A stretch of DNA of 38,754 bases from the NCBI GenBank assembly GCA_021443545.1, contig JABUTU010000085.1, forward strand, positions 1 to 38,754. Reading direction: 5' to 3'. The notes under the pieces are model-generated. The model had not been told where the DNA came from. It made no database searches and saw only the letters and a list, made by a program, of their open reading frames with translations. The stretch comes from Marinilabiliaceae bacterium (GTDB lineage Bacteria > Bacteroidota > Bacteroidia > Bacteroidales > Marinilabiliaceae). This document shows positions 16,785 to 26,409 of the stretch, one piece after another; position 1 is the stretch's first letter; each line of letters starts with the position of its first letter. The position numbers were made by a program, and so were the translations under genes.

Positions 16785-19700
16785 TTACTCGGCAGGGGTG
16801 CCTTCATTCTTGCTATAAACAGATGGCGAAACGCCGAAGTGCTGTTTGAAGGCAGTCGAGAAGTTATTAGAGTCTGAAAAACCTGTCATCTCAGCCACTT
16901 CCGCTATTGAATGCCGCTTCTTAAGCAACATATCAGAAGCCACTTGAAGTCGTATTGTTCGGATAAATGTTGTAGTCGTCTGATTAGTCAGCTCCTTGAG
17001 TTTTCTATTTAGATGCACCCTGCTGATGCCTATCTCGTTAGCAAGCATATCAACAGTAAGAGATGCGTCACCAATATGTTTATTCAAAGCTTTCATGACA
17101 CGCTCAAGTAATCTTTCATCGGGCGACTTAGCGTCGATATGGACAACTTTATCTGCAACTTTCTCCTGCTGATTACTATACTTAGTCTTAAGTGACTTTC
17201 TGATCTCAACAGTTTTCTCGATTGTTTTGCGCAACACGTCAATATTGAAAGGCTTAGTCAAATATAAATCAGCTCCCACATCGAGACCTTCGATTGTATC
17301 TTCATCATGACTCTTAGCTGTCAGTATAATAACAGGGATATCTATGAACCCAACATGTTGCTTTATGCGTCGACACAGGCTCAAGCCGTCCAGTTCAGGC
17401 ATCATGACATCAGAAAGCACTATATCTGGCTTCTGCTTGAACATCTGTTCCCATGCCTCACGACCATTCTTGCATGAAACAACATTAAAACGTGAAGACA
17501 ACTCACTTTGCAGATAATTACGTATCGAGTCGTCATCCTCAGCAATTAGGACATGTATATTAGAACGGTGATGGTCTGACGTATCTGAGGTACTATTAGA
17601 GGCCTCAACATGATACTCAGCTACAGATGCATTCATGGGGTTATCGGTGTTATCACATTCAGGCATAGCCTGTCCTATTATTGGCATTGTCACAGTAAAG
17701 GTCATTCCAACACCATGAATATTACGTCTCGCTTTGATAGTGCCATTATGCATCTCGACAAGCATTCGGGAAAGATGTAAGCCGATACCTGTTCCCAGAT
17801 TACTCATATCCTTATTGCTTCTTGCTTGGTAGAACCTATCAAAGATATGCTCTAACTCCTCATCGTTTATACCATTACCTGTGTCACAAACGAGAATATC
17901 AATATCAGAGTTTCGCCTCTCCAGTTTGACGGAAATATTACCTCCCTCTGGGGTGAATTTAAAGGCATTCGACAAAATGTTGTAAATAATCTTATCGAAA
18001 TTCTCTGGGTCGAGACGAGCCAATACATCTCCATCCTTACCAGGCATAAAAGAGAATGATATATTTCGTTCCTTAGCATACTGATCAAAAGAGATACATA
18101 CATCCGATACGAGTTTTGTTAGATTAGCTTCTACCAACGATAAAGACATCTGTCCCTTATCTATCTTACGTATATCCAAGAGTTGTCCTACCAGTCGAAG
18201 GATTCGTTGCGCATTATTATTCATCAACGTATATGAAGTGTGACGTTTCTGAGGGTCGTCATCATTCTTCATCAATTGTTGCAGAGGACTTATAACCAAC
18301 GTCATTGGAGTGCGAATCTCATGCGCTATATTGATAAAGAATTGAAGTTTAGCCTCTTTTTCCTCCTCTTCTCTCTCGTGTTCTCGAATCTTCTGCTGCG
18401 CATCCGTTCTCACTCTGTATTGACGCCATGTTGCATATATCAAACTCAGGAAAACTAACCAATAGAATGTTTTAGCCCACCACGAGAGCCATGGTTTCTC
18501 ATCCACGAGTACGCAGAAATCGATAGTATCTGATGAAGTTGTTCTGTTATCGGCCCTAACGGAAAAGTTATACTCACCAGAAGGCATATTGCTGAATGTT
18601 ATATGACTAACACCACTTGGCATAGAGACCCATGGCGAACCATTTATTGAATATGAGTAAACCAGAGCATCTGACATAGCCGGGTTCTTCGGAGCCAGAT
18701 CAAAGCTGAATGAATTATCACTATAAGAGAGATGGAACAACTTACTAAGTGAAGGTATTGTATCCGTCACGACGACACCACTGAAGCTCTCGCCACCCGT
18801 CACACGATTCTCAAGCACATAGAAATCGGACATCTGAATTTTCCATAATGTACGCTGGAACGAGACCATCGAGGGATTAAAATATGAGACACCCCACATA
18901 CCGCCGAACCACATATAACCATCTTTGTCAACCAAAGAGGAGTTCTTGCAAAATTCATTTCCCTGCAGGCCATCGCCATAGTAGTGGTTGACAACATCAT
19001 AGGTCCGCATATTCATCTGCGTCAGACCCATATTTGTAGAGAACCATAAATTATCATGTCCATCCTCTTCGACAGCATAAACAGTAGAACCAGCAATTCC
19101 TTCATTCTGTGTAAACTGCCGGAATGTATCGTCAGGAGAATGCTTAAACAATCCTTCGGAAGTACCATACCAGAGATTTCCCAACGAATCTTCGTGAATT
19201 GAATAGACAAAGATTATTGGCAAGAATGACTGCACGTACGAGTTCTCTACGGAATCCTCTACATCAATGACATATATACCGCTATAGGTACCAGCAAAAA
19301 GTTTTTGGTATCTCTTACTAAAATAGAGACAATTAACCCAGTCATTGACCTTACCATTGATAATCTTCAGTTCCGTTGCCTTCTGAGTATTATAATCATA
19401 CATATACAACCCATAGCCCATCGTCGCTATCCACACTCTGTTCTGGTAATCTTCACAGAAATTATAGACGCGAGTAGCCTCTATCCCATCGGAATCCTTC
19501 AGAACTATCGGTTTGCACATGCCAGTCTTGGTGTCCAGAATACCGCAACCCTGAGAATATGTTCCATACCACATATTACCCCTTGCATCTTCATAAAGCG
19601 AAAGAACAATGGATGGCATTTGTGATGATGATGAAGGCTCATAATGTCGTGATGTCTTTCGATCCTTGCTCAGTTTATAAACACCATCATTATCTGTTCC

Positions 19701-20786
19701 TATGAAATAGTCGCCACTTTTACTCTGACAAATGGTTGCGATTGCCGCGCTTCCAATTATATTACTGGTAGCAGACTTATATCCGATATATTGAAAAGGC
19801 TGTATCTGATTAGGAATCATAATAAGTCCCTTCTGATAGACGCCAAGCCAAATATTATTATACGAATCCTTCAGGATAGCATGTATCTTTGAACTTCTCA
19901 GATCAATATATGAATTGTCAACATTCCACTCCTTCATAGTCATTGTCTTGGTATCCAACGATTTCAATCCGTAACCGTCATAACCTATCAAGATGGAATA
20001 GTCTTCTATTCGCTTCAAAGTCTGTACCGACTTATTGTAGATTGAGACCTCCTCCAATGCAACGAAATCATTCTTAGCGACGTCAAACTTCATGACACCA
20101 AGTCCTCGGACCGCCGCAATAACATTTCCATCTACATCCTCATCAAACTTAGTTACTACGGAATTCTTGAAAGAGGCCAAATAATGGGTATGTTCACCAG
20201 TAATCATTGAATAACAATAGACTCCATCCTCTCCCCTGCTTAGCCACAAGTTATGTTTTGAATCTTCAAATATAGCATTTACGTTGTTGATGGGAAAAGG
20301 CAATTGAAAAGGCGATGCCTTAAACTCCCCGTTTTCAATCTTCAACTCAGCTAAGAATGCGCTCACAGCAACGATCCTGCCATCAGAAAGACATGCCAAT
20401 GCATTAACATTAACACTCATCTCAAAACCATTTGAGAAACGGGCGAGAGACGAGAACGAATCGGTTACCGGATTATAGACCTGAATACCCTTCGCTGTAC
20501 ATACATAAAGGTTTCCTTCCTTATCTTCAAGCATCTCTCTGACATAGCTATGCCTCAGAGATGTGGTATCATTTTCATCATGACGATAAGTAACAAACTT
20601 TGATCCGTTATACTTGTTGAGACCATCTTCAGTTGAGACCCAAATATTGCCATAGCTATCCTCATAAATAAAATTGATGAGACTACTCGACAAATCTCCG
20701 TCTGTGGTAAAAAAACGCGCAGACTGAGAATAAAGAATTGAAACCACCGACAGCAAAGCCAGTGTGAATATCGTCCTTAAAGTCAT
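16785..20786 (-). CDS. Hybrid two-component system regulator (HTCS)
   Basis: This 1333-residue protein joins sensor, kinase and transcription factor in one chain, a design typical of Bacteroidota glycan loci. In order: signal peptide (1-20), two seven-bladed propellers of Reg_prop repeats (about 20-690, for example DSYGNIWVSTEDGLNKYNG), a Y_Y_Y domain (about 695-760), a membrane helix (about 768-787), a HisKA/HATPase kinase with H822 in AHEIRTPMTLV and ATP-lid DTGNGIND / GTGIGLHLS, a receiver domain with D1126 in VLSDVMMPELDG, and a C-terminal AraC HTH (about 1225-1328, SVAEVAEMTGF-like IAEVAEMTGFSDSNNF). The periplasmic part binds an oligosaccharide; the AraC part then activates nearby glycoside hydrolase genes. 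The gene lies between two enzyme groups, which it probably controls. No SusC/SusD pair is present in the window. Confidence 0.95.
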   Translation of the reverse strand: MTLRTIFTLALLSVVSILYSQSARFFTTDGDLSSSLINFIYEDSYGNIWVSTEDGLNKYNGSKFVTYRHDENDTTSLRHSYVREMLEDKEGNLYVCTAKGIQVYNPVTDSFSSLARFSNGFEMSVNVNALACLSDGRIVAVSAFLAELKIENGEFKASPFQLPFPINNVNAIFEDSKHNLWLSRGEDGVYCYSMITGEHTHYLASFKNSVVTKFDEDVDGNVIAAVRGLGVMKFDVAKNDFVALEEVSIYNKSVQTLKRIEDYSILIGYDGYGLKSLDTKTMTMKEWNVDNSYIDLRSSKIHAILKDSYNNIWLGVYQKGLIMIPNQIQPFQYIGYKSATSNIIGSAAIATICQSKSGDYFIGTDNDGVYKLSKDRKTSRHYEPSSSSQMPSIVLSLYEDARGNMWYGTYSQGCGILDTKTGMCKPIVLKDSDGIEATRVYNFCEDYQNRVWIATMGYGLYMYDYNTQKATELKIINGKVNDWVNCLYFSKRYQKLFAGTYSGIYVIDVEDSVENSYVQSFLPIIFVYSIHEDSLGNLWYGTSEGLFKHSPDDTFRQFTQNEGIAGSTVYAVEEDGHDNLWFSTNMGLTQMNMRTYDVVNHYYGDGLQGNEFCKNSSLVDKDGYMWFGGMWGVSYFNPSMVSFQRTLWKIQMSDFYVLENRVTGGESFSGVVVTDTIPSLSKLFHLSYSDNSFSFDLAPKNPAMSDALVYSYSINGSPWVSMPSGVSHITFSNMPSGEYNFSVRADNRTTSSDTIDFCVLVDEKPWLSWWAKTFYWLVFLSLIYATWRQYRVRTDAQQKIREHEREEEEKEAKLQFFINIAHEIRTPMTLVISPLQQLMKNDDDPQKRHTSYTLMNNNAQRILRLVGQLLDIRKIDKGQMSLSLVEANLTKLVSDVCISFDQYAKERNISFSFMPGKDGDVLARLDPENFDKIIYNILSNAFKFTPEGGNISVKLERRNSDIDILVCDTGNGINDEELEHIFDRFYQARSNKDMSNLGTGIGLHLSRMLVEMHNGTIKARRNIHGVGMTFTVTMPIIGQAMPECDNTDNPMNASVAEYHVEASNSTSDTSDHHRSNIHVLIAEDDDSIRNYLQSELSSRFNVVSCKNGREAWEQMFKQKPDIVLSDVMMPELDGLSLCRRIKQHVGFIDIPVIILTAKSHDEDTIEGLDVGADLYLTKPFNIDVLRKTIEKTVEIRKSLKTKYSNQQEKVADKVVHIDAKSPDERLLERVMKALNKHIGDASLTVDMLANEIGISRVHLNRKLKELTNQTTTTFIRTIRLQVASDMLLKKRHSIAEVAEMTGFSDSNNFSTAFKQHFGVSPSVYSKNEGTPAE

Positions 20787-20819
20787 TTCGTTATATTTTC
20801 AGCAAAGAGACTCTTGTAT

Positions 20820-20924
20820 TATACAAAACGGCAGAATATTCGACTCAGCCAAGTGTAAGTATCTTCGCTTTTTAGCAAAGATACGATAATGTGAGTTCAA
20901 AACTAATATTCTTCGTTTTGTATA
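20820..20924. repeat. Large nested inverted repeat in the HTCS leader
   Basis: Outer arms ATACAAAACG (20821-20830) and CGTTTTGTAT (20914-20923) are perfect reverse complements. They continue inward with AGAATATT (20833-20840) and AATATTCT (20905-20912), then ACTCA (20843-20847) and TGAGT (20892-20896). In the centre GTATCTTCGCT (20859-20869) and AGCAAAGATAC (20874-20884) form an 11-bp hairpin with one mismatch. The whole could fold as one long stem or extrude as a cruciform. It lies in the predicted 5' leader of the HTCS gene. It may be a regulatory structure or the remnant of a palindromic mobile element. Confidence 0.6.
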
Positions 20925-20931
20925 GGGTGAG

Positions 20932-20960
20932 TATCTTCGCTATATATCAACGCAAAGATA
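20932..20960. repeat. Second copy of the TATCTTCGC / GCAAAGATA inverted repeat
   Basis: TATCTTCGC (20932-20940) and GCAAAGATA (20952-20960) repeat the central hairpin of 20859-20884 about 72 bp away, with the same single mismatch and a similar left flank (GTRAGTATCTTCGCT). The right arm contains a minus-strand TATCTTTG box, so promoter and repeat coincide in both copies. Confidence 0.55.
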
Positions 20961-20982
20961 ATGATTTCATATAAAAAACAAA
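20953..20982 (-). promoter_or_regulatory. Promoter of the HTCS gene
   Basis: On the minus strand TTTG (20979-20982) and TATCTTTG (20953-20960) are 18 bp apart. The leader would be about 160 nt and would contain the nested inverted repeat. A second TATCTTTG at 20876-20883 has no correctly spaced -33 box. Confidence 0.5.
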
Positions 20983-21015
20983 AATCCGCCCTAAGTTGAG
21001 ACACTTAGGACAGAT
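20972..21015 (-). terminator. Terminator of the GH97 gene
   Basis: On the minus strand ATCTGTCCTAAGT (21015-21003) pairs with ACTTAGGGCGGAT (20996-20984) over 13 bp with two G-U pairs and a 6-nt loop, followed by a T-rich run. It begins 24 bp after the GH97 stop codon and directly precedes the HTCS promoter. Confidence 0.75.
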
Positions 21016-21038
21016 TTTTTTGCTACCTCTTGCTACTT

Positions 21039-22946
21039 CTATTCTATAATGAGAATAAAGCCTCCTCTTGGAGCCATTTTCACATTTCCCGGGATTGAAA
21101 CACTTGTATCAATCTTAAAGTTCTCTGGCCGTGGCATACCCGATGATGGGTCATAATCTTCGCCATCACATATAGTCATGAATGCCTTTGCATCTGCTGA
21201 AAGATTTAACTTCGACAAGTCAAGAGTAACTTCCATCTCTTCATCCTTTCCATTGATACCTGCTATGTACCATCTGCTGCCACTACGACGTGCCACAACA
21301 ACATGTGATGTTGGGTAACCATCGATAAGACGACTATCATCCCACACAACAGGGATATCTTTCATATACTGCTTTGCCCCCTCTGGCAATGCCATAAAAC
21401 CCGACGGGCGATCAGCCCAATGCTGGATGCCACTCTCATATAGTGTTGCCAATGCCAATTCATGCACATTCGTTGTGGTGTGAGGGTGCTGCGAGTGTGT
21501 AAATGCTACAGGTGTATAGTCCATAGGACCAACCACATTGCGTGTGAATGGAGATATCGTATTCCATTCTGCTCCATGATTCGTCATGTCACCTCTGTTG
21601 TTATACCATTCAGCGCCGTATATACCCTCCATCGACATCAGGTGCGGATAGGTCCTCGACCAGCCTCTTGGTGCCGTACATCCGTGAAAATCAACCATCA
21701 ACTGGTAATCAGCGGCATCTTTAAGGATGTCGAGATAATACTTCATCATCCACTGCTTATCCGACTCAAAGAAATCGACCTTGATTGTAGATATTCCTAT
21801 TGATTTGAGCCACTCAAACTCCTTGCAACGATTCTCGTGTGTCAACATCCTGTCCTTCGGTGTCGATTGCACCCATGTGTGGTCACCTCCTGAATTATAC
21901 CACATTGCAGGCTTAACTCCCTTGGATAGCGCATACCGACACAAATCTTCGATATTCCCGCCATTTGTCATTGCATCCCACTCCCAGTCGATGAGAAAAT
22001 ACTCCCATCCCATATCTCTTGCCAAATCAACATATGTTGTCATAACCTGGTAATCCAACGATGCATGGTTATTTGACCAGTAAGCCCATGACGAACGACC
22101 TGGCTTAATCCATGAGTCGTCTTGCAGAACACTTGGTCGCGATACATCCTCTACCAATGTCGACTCAAATATGTCGGCAAAAGAACCACATATCAGCACA
22201 CGCCATGGCGACTGCCACTCGCCCGTTATGACAGGAATCTCGGCACCTACATTTCTTGCTTCCCACGCCTGAGGAAAAGCAATCTTGTATGTATTCGACT
22301 TATTCTCAAGTCGAGTAGCACAAAACCTCTCATCAACATCCGCCTCTGTTATGAGAAGGCATCTTCCCTCCAACTCAAACAGACATGGGTAACCCCATTG
22401 TCCATCCTTCTCTGCTCCCTTTTGCAAAGGAAAAGGCAGTTCATAGCCCGTATTGAACGGCATAAGCCAACGACTTGCTCCTTCAGGAATCGAATAGGCT
22501 GTCTCCTCGCCTACTACCTTAACAGAATCTGTCATGACCTCGCCTAATTCATATCTGAAACAGATACCATTATTATATGCTCTGACTACCAGGCGCATCG
22601 TATGCTGCTTCTCATTCTCAAGTGTATAGGTCACCTCCATCGCCTCATTATGAGGATGAAGACGCTTGCCATGCTTCACGATATAATCCTCAACAATCTT
22701 CCTCGAATCTGACACTCCACTTAGCACCATGCCCGTAGCAAACGACTCGTTCTCGGTTGTAAAACCAACGCGAATAGTGTCTGCCAATGAATTGGTCAGC
22801 AAAATAAAGGAGCCTTTGTTGTGAACATCCTCTTGCAGGACTACACTTAAAGAACCATTCGGAGATGTAACCACTCCCGTCTTCTTACATGATGAGAGAG
22901 AAGAAATCCCCATCAAAACTAACACCAATGATAAAACCCTTTTCAT
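21039..22946 (-). CDS. GH97 family alpha-galactosidase-like lipoprotein
   Basis: This is a 635-residue lipoprotein with lipobox LSSC (about residues 17-20). The N-terminal beta domain (about 25-270) and central TIM barrel (about 275-540) match GH97: SWAYWSNNHASLDYQ, MGWEYFLIDWEWDAM, VKPAMWYNSGG, GISTIKVDFFESDKQ, LMVDFHGCTAPRGWSRTYP and the C-terminal beta domain ending in PRGGFILII. D391 in KVDFFESD is in the place of the nucleophile used by retaining members (alpha-galactosidase type), which separates it from the inverting SusB-type alpha-glucosidases. The exact substrate is uncertain; an alpha-galactose or beta-L-arabinose end group would both fit the context. The gene runs away from the GH43 gene at 23105 and shares its promoter region. 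Confidence 0.85.
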   Translation of the reverse strand: MKRVLSLVLVLMGISSLSSCKKTGVVTSPNGSLSVVLQEDVHNKGSFILLTNSLADTIRVGFTTENESFATGMVLSGVSDSRKIVEDYIVKHGKRLHPHNEAMEVTYTLENEKQHTMRLVVRAYNNGICFRYELGEVMTDSVKVVGEETAYSIPEGASRWLMPFNTGYELPFPLQKGAEKDGQWGYPCLFELEGRCLLITEADVDERFCATRLENKSNTYKIAFPQAWEARNVGAEIPVITGEWQSPWRVLICGSFADIFESTLVEDVSRPSVLQDDSWIKPGRSSWAYWSNNHASLDYQVMTTYVDLARDMGWEYFLIDWEWDAMTNGGNIEDLCRYALSKGVKPAMWYNSGGDHTWVQSTPKDRMLTHENRCKEFEWLKSIGISTIKVDFFESDKQWMMKYYLDILKDAADYQLMVDFHGCTAPRGWSRTYPHLMSMEGIYGAEWYNNRGDMTNHGAEWNTISPFTRNVVGPMDYTPVAFTHSQHPHTTTNVHELALATLYESGIQHWADRPSGFMALPEGAKQYMKDIPVVWDDSRLIDGYPTSHVVVARRSGSRWYIAGINGKDEEMEVTLDLSKLNLSADAKAFMTICDGEDYDPSSGMPRPENFKIDTSVSIPGNVKMAPRGGFILIIE

Positions 22947-23039
22947 ATTATATTGATTTCTAAATACATAGCAGACTTTGCATCAACACTTCACCAGTCT
23001 TGATACTGTTTCTGCCATCTCTTGTTAATAAGTTGGCAT

Positions 23040-23067
23040 CAAAGTTAAAAAAAAATCAATACATTTG
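23040..23067. promoter_or_regulatory. Divergent -7 elements between GH97 and GH43
   Basis: CAAAGTTA at 23040-23047 is TAACTTTG on the minus strand (for GH97); TACATTTG at 23060-23067 points right (for GH43, leader about 30 nt). The two boxes are only 12 bp apart, so the promoters must overlap and could be controlled by one HTCS site. No good -33 box is seen for either, which is common for activator-dependent promoters. Confidence 0.5.
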
Positions 23068-23104
23068 CATATTACACTATATGACTCATTAAATCTGAAA
23101 CGAA

Positions 23105-24607
23105 ATGACACTTAAAAGCATCTTAACGACGGCATTGGGAGCAGCTACTCTCGTATCATGCGAACCAAATGCAGAAAAGTTGTTTGAAAACGTAACTCCT
23201 CTTGAAGGATACAAGGCGTTATCATCTCACAATCCAATCTATCAGCAGCGATTTGGAGCTGACCCGTATGCTATGGTATATGATGGACGTGTGTACATTT
23301 ACATGACAGACGACATCATTGAGTACGACGATAAGGGTGAGCCTAAAAACAACTCATACCAAGCCATTCACAAGATTAACTGCGTATCATCAGCCGATTT
23401 GGTCAACTGGACCGACCATGGTGCCATGAATGTTGCTGGCTCTGACGGCACATGTAAATATGCTCGGTGCTCATGGGCTCCTACAGCGTGTCATAAGACT
23501 ATAGACGGCAAGGAGAAGTTCTTCCTCTACTTCGCTGATGGTGGTAATGGGATTGCAGTTGCTACGTCAGACTCTCCGTATGGTCCATGGACTGACCCAC
23601 GTGGCACTGGCATCATAACAAGAGATGTTCCGACATGCAATGAGGTCCCATGGCTCTTTGACCCTGCCGTCCTCATCGACGACGATGGCATAGGGTACGT
23701 ATATTTCGGCGGTGGCATACCATTCAAACCAGGCATGACTCGTGAGCAGGCTGCAAAGAATGCTGCTGACCCGGGAAGCGCACGCGTCGTTCGTCTTGCC
23801 GACAATATGATTGAACTGGATGGCGAGCCAGCGCGCATAAACCCTCCTTATCTCTTTGAGGATGCAGGCGCAAATAAAATCAATGGCAAATATTACTATA
23901 GCTACTGCACAAACTTCAATTGTCCTTCTGATGATCCAGGCAACGGAAGAATTGCATATATGACAAGCGAGAACCCTATGGGTCCTTTCTCTTTCGTAAA
24001 AACAGTCTTCAATAACCCAGGCGACTTCTTCGGCACTGGTGGCAACAATCACCATGCTATCTTCGAGTTCAAGGGCCAGTATTATCTGGCATACCACGCA
24101 CAGAAACTGCAGGACGATATGGGGCTCAAGGGTGGCTACAGAAGTACCCACATCAATGCCGTTTCAATAGCTGAAGATGGGACAATCAATGATGTCATTG
24201 GCGACCTCGCTGGCGTAGCACAACTTGAGGATTTCAACCCTTACGTTGAGACTGAGGCTGAGACAATGGCATGGATGGCTGGCATCTCAACAGAATATTC
24301 TGACAGCTTGTGCACGAATATGATTGTTCGCAACGAGGGCAAGAATGGCGCATGGATTGGCTTGTCTGGAGTTAACTTTGGCGACAAAGGAGCTTCAAGT
24401 GTCTGCTTCAATGGCGAAGCTATAAACGGGGAGGCAGGCATCAAGATTGTTCTCGACTCTCTTGACGGAGAGGTTGCTGGTTACATACCTCTCTATGCAG
24501 GAAAAAACAAGAAAGCATCGCTCATGAAGACTATTACAGGCAAGCACGATATATTCTTTATTATCAGCGGCGACGTTTCTCTCGATAAGTGGGTTTTCAC
24601 TGAATAA
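23105..24607 (+). CDS. GH43 arabinofuranosidase/xylosidase-like lipoprotein with C-terminal CBM6-like domain
   Basis: This is a 500-residue lipoprotein (lipobox LVSC, about residues 16-19). The GH43 propeller spans about 40-345: base D53 in FGADPYAMVYDGRVYIYMTDD, D186 in WLFDPAVLIDDDGIGYVYF, and acid E252 in PYLFEDAGANKINGKYYYSY. The last ~140 residues (EAETMAWMAGI, GAWIGLSGVNFGD, YIPLYAGKNKK) look like a CBM6-type beta-sandwich. This layout matches arabinoxylan arabinofuranohydrolases, which remove arabinose from xylan. It is a single-gene unit between the divergent promoter and the strong terminator at 24628. Substrate is inferred from the family and the neighbouring CE6 and GH51 genes. Confidence 0.85.
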   Translation: MTLKSILTTALGAATLVSCEPNAEKLFENVTPLEGYKALSSHNPIYQQRFGADPYAMVYDGRVYIYMTDDIIEYDDKGEPKNNSYQAIHKINCVSSADLVNWTDHGAMNVAGSDGTCKYARCSWAPTACHKTIDGKEKFFLYFADGGNGIAVATSDSPYGPWTDPRGTGIITRDVPTCNEVPWLFDPAVLIDDDGIGYVYFGGGIPFKPGMTREQAAKNAADPGSARVVRLADNMIELDGEPARINPPYLFEDAGANKINGKYYYSYCTNFNCPSDDPGNGRIAYMTSENPMGPFSFVKTVFNNPGDFFGTGGNNHHAIFEFKGQYYLAYHAQKLQDDMGLKGGYRSTHINAVSIAEDGTINDVIGDLAGVAQLEDFNPYVETEAETMAWMAGISTEYSDSLCTNMIVRNEGKNGAWIGLSGVNFGDKGASSVCFNGEAINGEAGIKIVLDSLDGEVAGYIPLYAGKNKKASLMKTITGKHDIFFIISGDVSLDKWVFTE

Positions 24608-24627
24608 TCCTCTTCCATGATATTCCT

Positions 24628-24667
24628 GAGGGTGCGCCTATCATTATCGCGCACCCTCTATTATTTT
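24628..24667 (+). terminator. Terminator of the GH43 gene
   Basis: GAGGGTGCGC (24628-24637) and GCGCACCCTC (24649-24658) form a perfect 10-bp stem with an 11-nt loop, followed by TATTATTTTA. Confidence 0.85.
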
Positions 24668-24709
24668 AAATATACAGACTTATAATGTAGAATATACCTC
24701 TTTCATGAG

Positions 24710-24717
24710 TAACTTTG
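24710..24717 (+). promoter_or_regulatory. -7 element TAACTTTG for the DUF6057-PD40 pair
   Basis: This is an exact TAnnTTTG match 28 bp upstream of the TTG start at 24745. The -33 box is not clear. The leader would be about 22 nt. Confidence 0.5.
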
Positions 24718-24744
24718 GAATATAAAATTCGAATTTAAATTCTC

Positions 24745-26409
24745 TTGAACTCCTCCTTAAAACATAGAAATCATCTCTTATCTACAACGACAACAACTCT
24801 CCTTGCTGCCTCAATTGTTGCATATCTCTTTTTTGCCCTATTCTATTGGGGACACCTCAACTACTCGGAACAGATGCAGATGTTTATGTACAACGAAACG
24901 TACATCAAGCACTTGCTGCAACAACCAGGAGGTTTAATCAGCATTGTTGCGAGATGGTTCACCCAATGGTATATCAACCCATGGATAGGCGCAATCTTTC
25001 CCTCAACCATATCGGTATTATTCGGCTTCCTGATTTCAAAAAAAATCTCCAACAGAAACACATACTTCATATCTGCTTTTCTCCTGATGGTCATGATGCA
25101 CTTCACGCTGAAGGACCATATGATGGCAGGTGCTATGGCAATGCTTTTGACAACCTGCTGCCTATTTGCTGACATTAAATCTCCTGTATGGCGCATCGCC
25201 TCATCCACTGCGATATCCGTCATAGCAGGACCTTTAGCAGGCTTGACATATACGCTATCGTCATTCCATCGCATATATGAACTCCTCCCCCCACTATTAG
25301 TCTTCACTCTATTTCAGACGACAGTATCATCACAATACTCTTTCATAGTCAACTTTTTAGGATGTGAATACTATCGAGATTCCCTTGAACTACGTTACGA
25401 ACCTTATATAACTGGGCTCTTCATCATCTTCATTGGACAGTTCAGACGAGTGGCGGCTAAAGGCTATGTTGCTTATGTTCTATGCGCATTGTCTGTTATA
25501 GCATTTTCTATATCGGCATTTACATCAAGAGCCGAAGAGGTGGTACTACAGTATGATAAACTGGCTCGACAACAGCGTTGGAACGACATCATACATCTCG
25601 CAGATAAGCACCCACTTAGTTCCAAGACAGCAGCTCTTTACACTAACCTATCGTTAGCTCAAACAGGCCGTATCGGGGATAAGCTATTTCACTACGAACA
25701 ATTTGGAGAAGAGTGTCTCATCCCTCGATTCATGATTGACCCCTTCACAGCTATGGCTGGAGCCGAGGTCTTCTATTGGTTAGGTCTCGTCAACACCGCC
25801 GAAAGATTTACTTTCGAAGCTCAGGAAGCTATACCTAACGGCGACAAATCGGTACGTGCAATAAAGAAACTCGCACAATGCAATATAATCAAAGGCGATT
25901 ACAAGGTTGCCATGAGGTATCTTTCAATGTTGAAACAAACTGCATGTTACCGAAGATGGGCTACACAAGCTGAGGAGTATATCAAAAACGACAGGAGTGA
26001 CGATGTTGCAGAGTGGAGCACTATCAGAAAGCGAATGATTAATGACGATAACTACTTTTCGGAACGCGACTTCGACAAGACTCTTGCACAACTGGTCGTG
26101 ACCTCATCTGACTTCGGGATATCATACAACTACCTGCTCTCACTTTCACTTCTGAAGAAAGACCTCCAGATGTTTAAAGAGTATTACCGTCCTCAGGTTT
26201 TCAAGGACAAGACTCCCCTCTACTACAAGGAGGCATATATCTACAACATGCTGAATGATGGCTCTTTACATCTGAAAGAGCTACAAAAAAGTGACCACAC
26301 TTTAGCAAACAGAATACAATCTTTCATTCAGATGTATCAAGCCAATCCTGACGACTCAAGGCTATCACAATTCAAAGATATGTTCATATGGTACGTAGCT
26401 TACAAATAA
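24745..26409 (+). CDS. DUF6057-like membrane protein with helical-repeat C-terminus
   Basis: This is a 554-residue protein. A stop codon at 24736-24738 and the promoter at 24710 leave TTG 24745 as the only sensible start. The N-terminal half has about six to eight membrane helices (LLAASIVAYLFFALFYW, STISVLFGFLIS, YFISAFLLMVMMHFTL, YITGLFIIFIGQF, YVAYVLCALSVIAFSISAF). The C-terminal half from about 270 is soluble and made of helical pairs that look like TPR repeats (YDKLARQQRWNDIIHLADKH, ALYTNLSLAQTGRIGDKL, AIKKLAQCNIIKGDYKVAM). This is the layout of DUF6057 proteins. Function is unknown. It overlaps the following lipoprotein gene by 22 nt, so the two act together. Confidence 0.65.
   Translation: MNSSLKHRNHLLSTTTTTLLAASIVAYLFFALFYWGHLNYSEQMQMFMYNETYIKHLLQQPGGLISIVARWFTQWYINPWIGAIFPSTISVLFGFLISKKISNRNTYFISAFLLMVMMHFTLKDHMMAGAMAMLLTTCCLFADIKSPVWRIASSTAISVIAGPLAGLTYTLSSFHRIYELLPPLLVFTLFQTTVSSQYSFIVNFLGCEYYRDSLELRYEPYITGLFIIFIGQFRRVAAKGYVAYVLCALSVIAFSISAFTSRAEEVVLQYDKLARQQRWNDIIHLADKHPLSSKTAALYTNLSLAQTGRIGDKLFHYEQFGEECLIPRFMIDPFTAMAGAEVFYWLGLVNTAERFTFEAQEAIPNGDKSVRAIKKLAQCNIIKGDYKVAMRYLSMLKQTACYRRWATQAEEYIKNDRSDDVAEWSTIRKRMINDDNYFSERDFDKTLAQLVVTSSDFGISYNYLLSLSLLKKDLQMFKEYYRPQVFKDKTPLYYKEAYIYNMLNDGSLHLKELQKSDHTLANRIQSFIQMYQANPDDSRLSQFKDMFIWYVAYK

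Noticed and set aside
16620-16877. 85-codon plus-strand ORF between GH43 and HTCS
   Set aside because: Its second half is antisense to the conserved AraC end of the HTCS, and it has no promoter or recognisable protein features.
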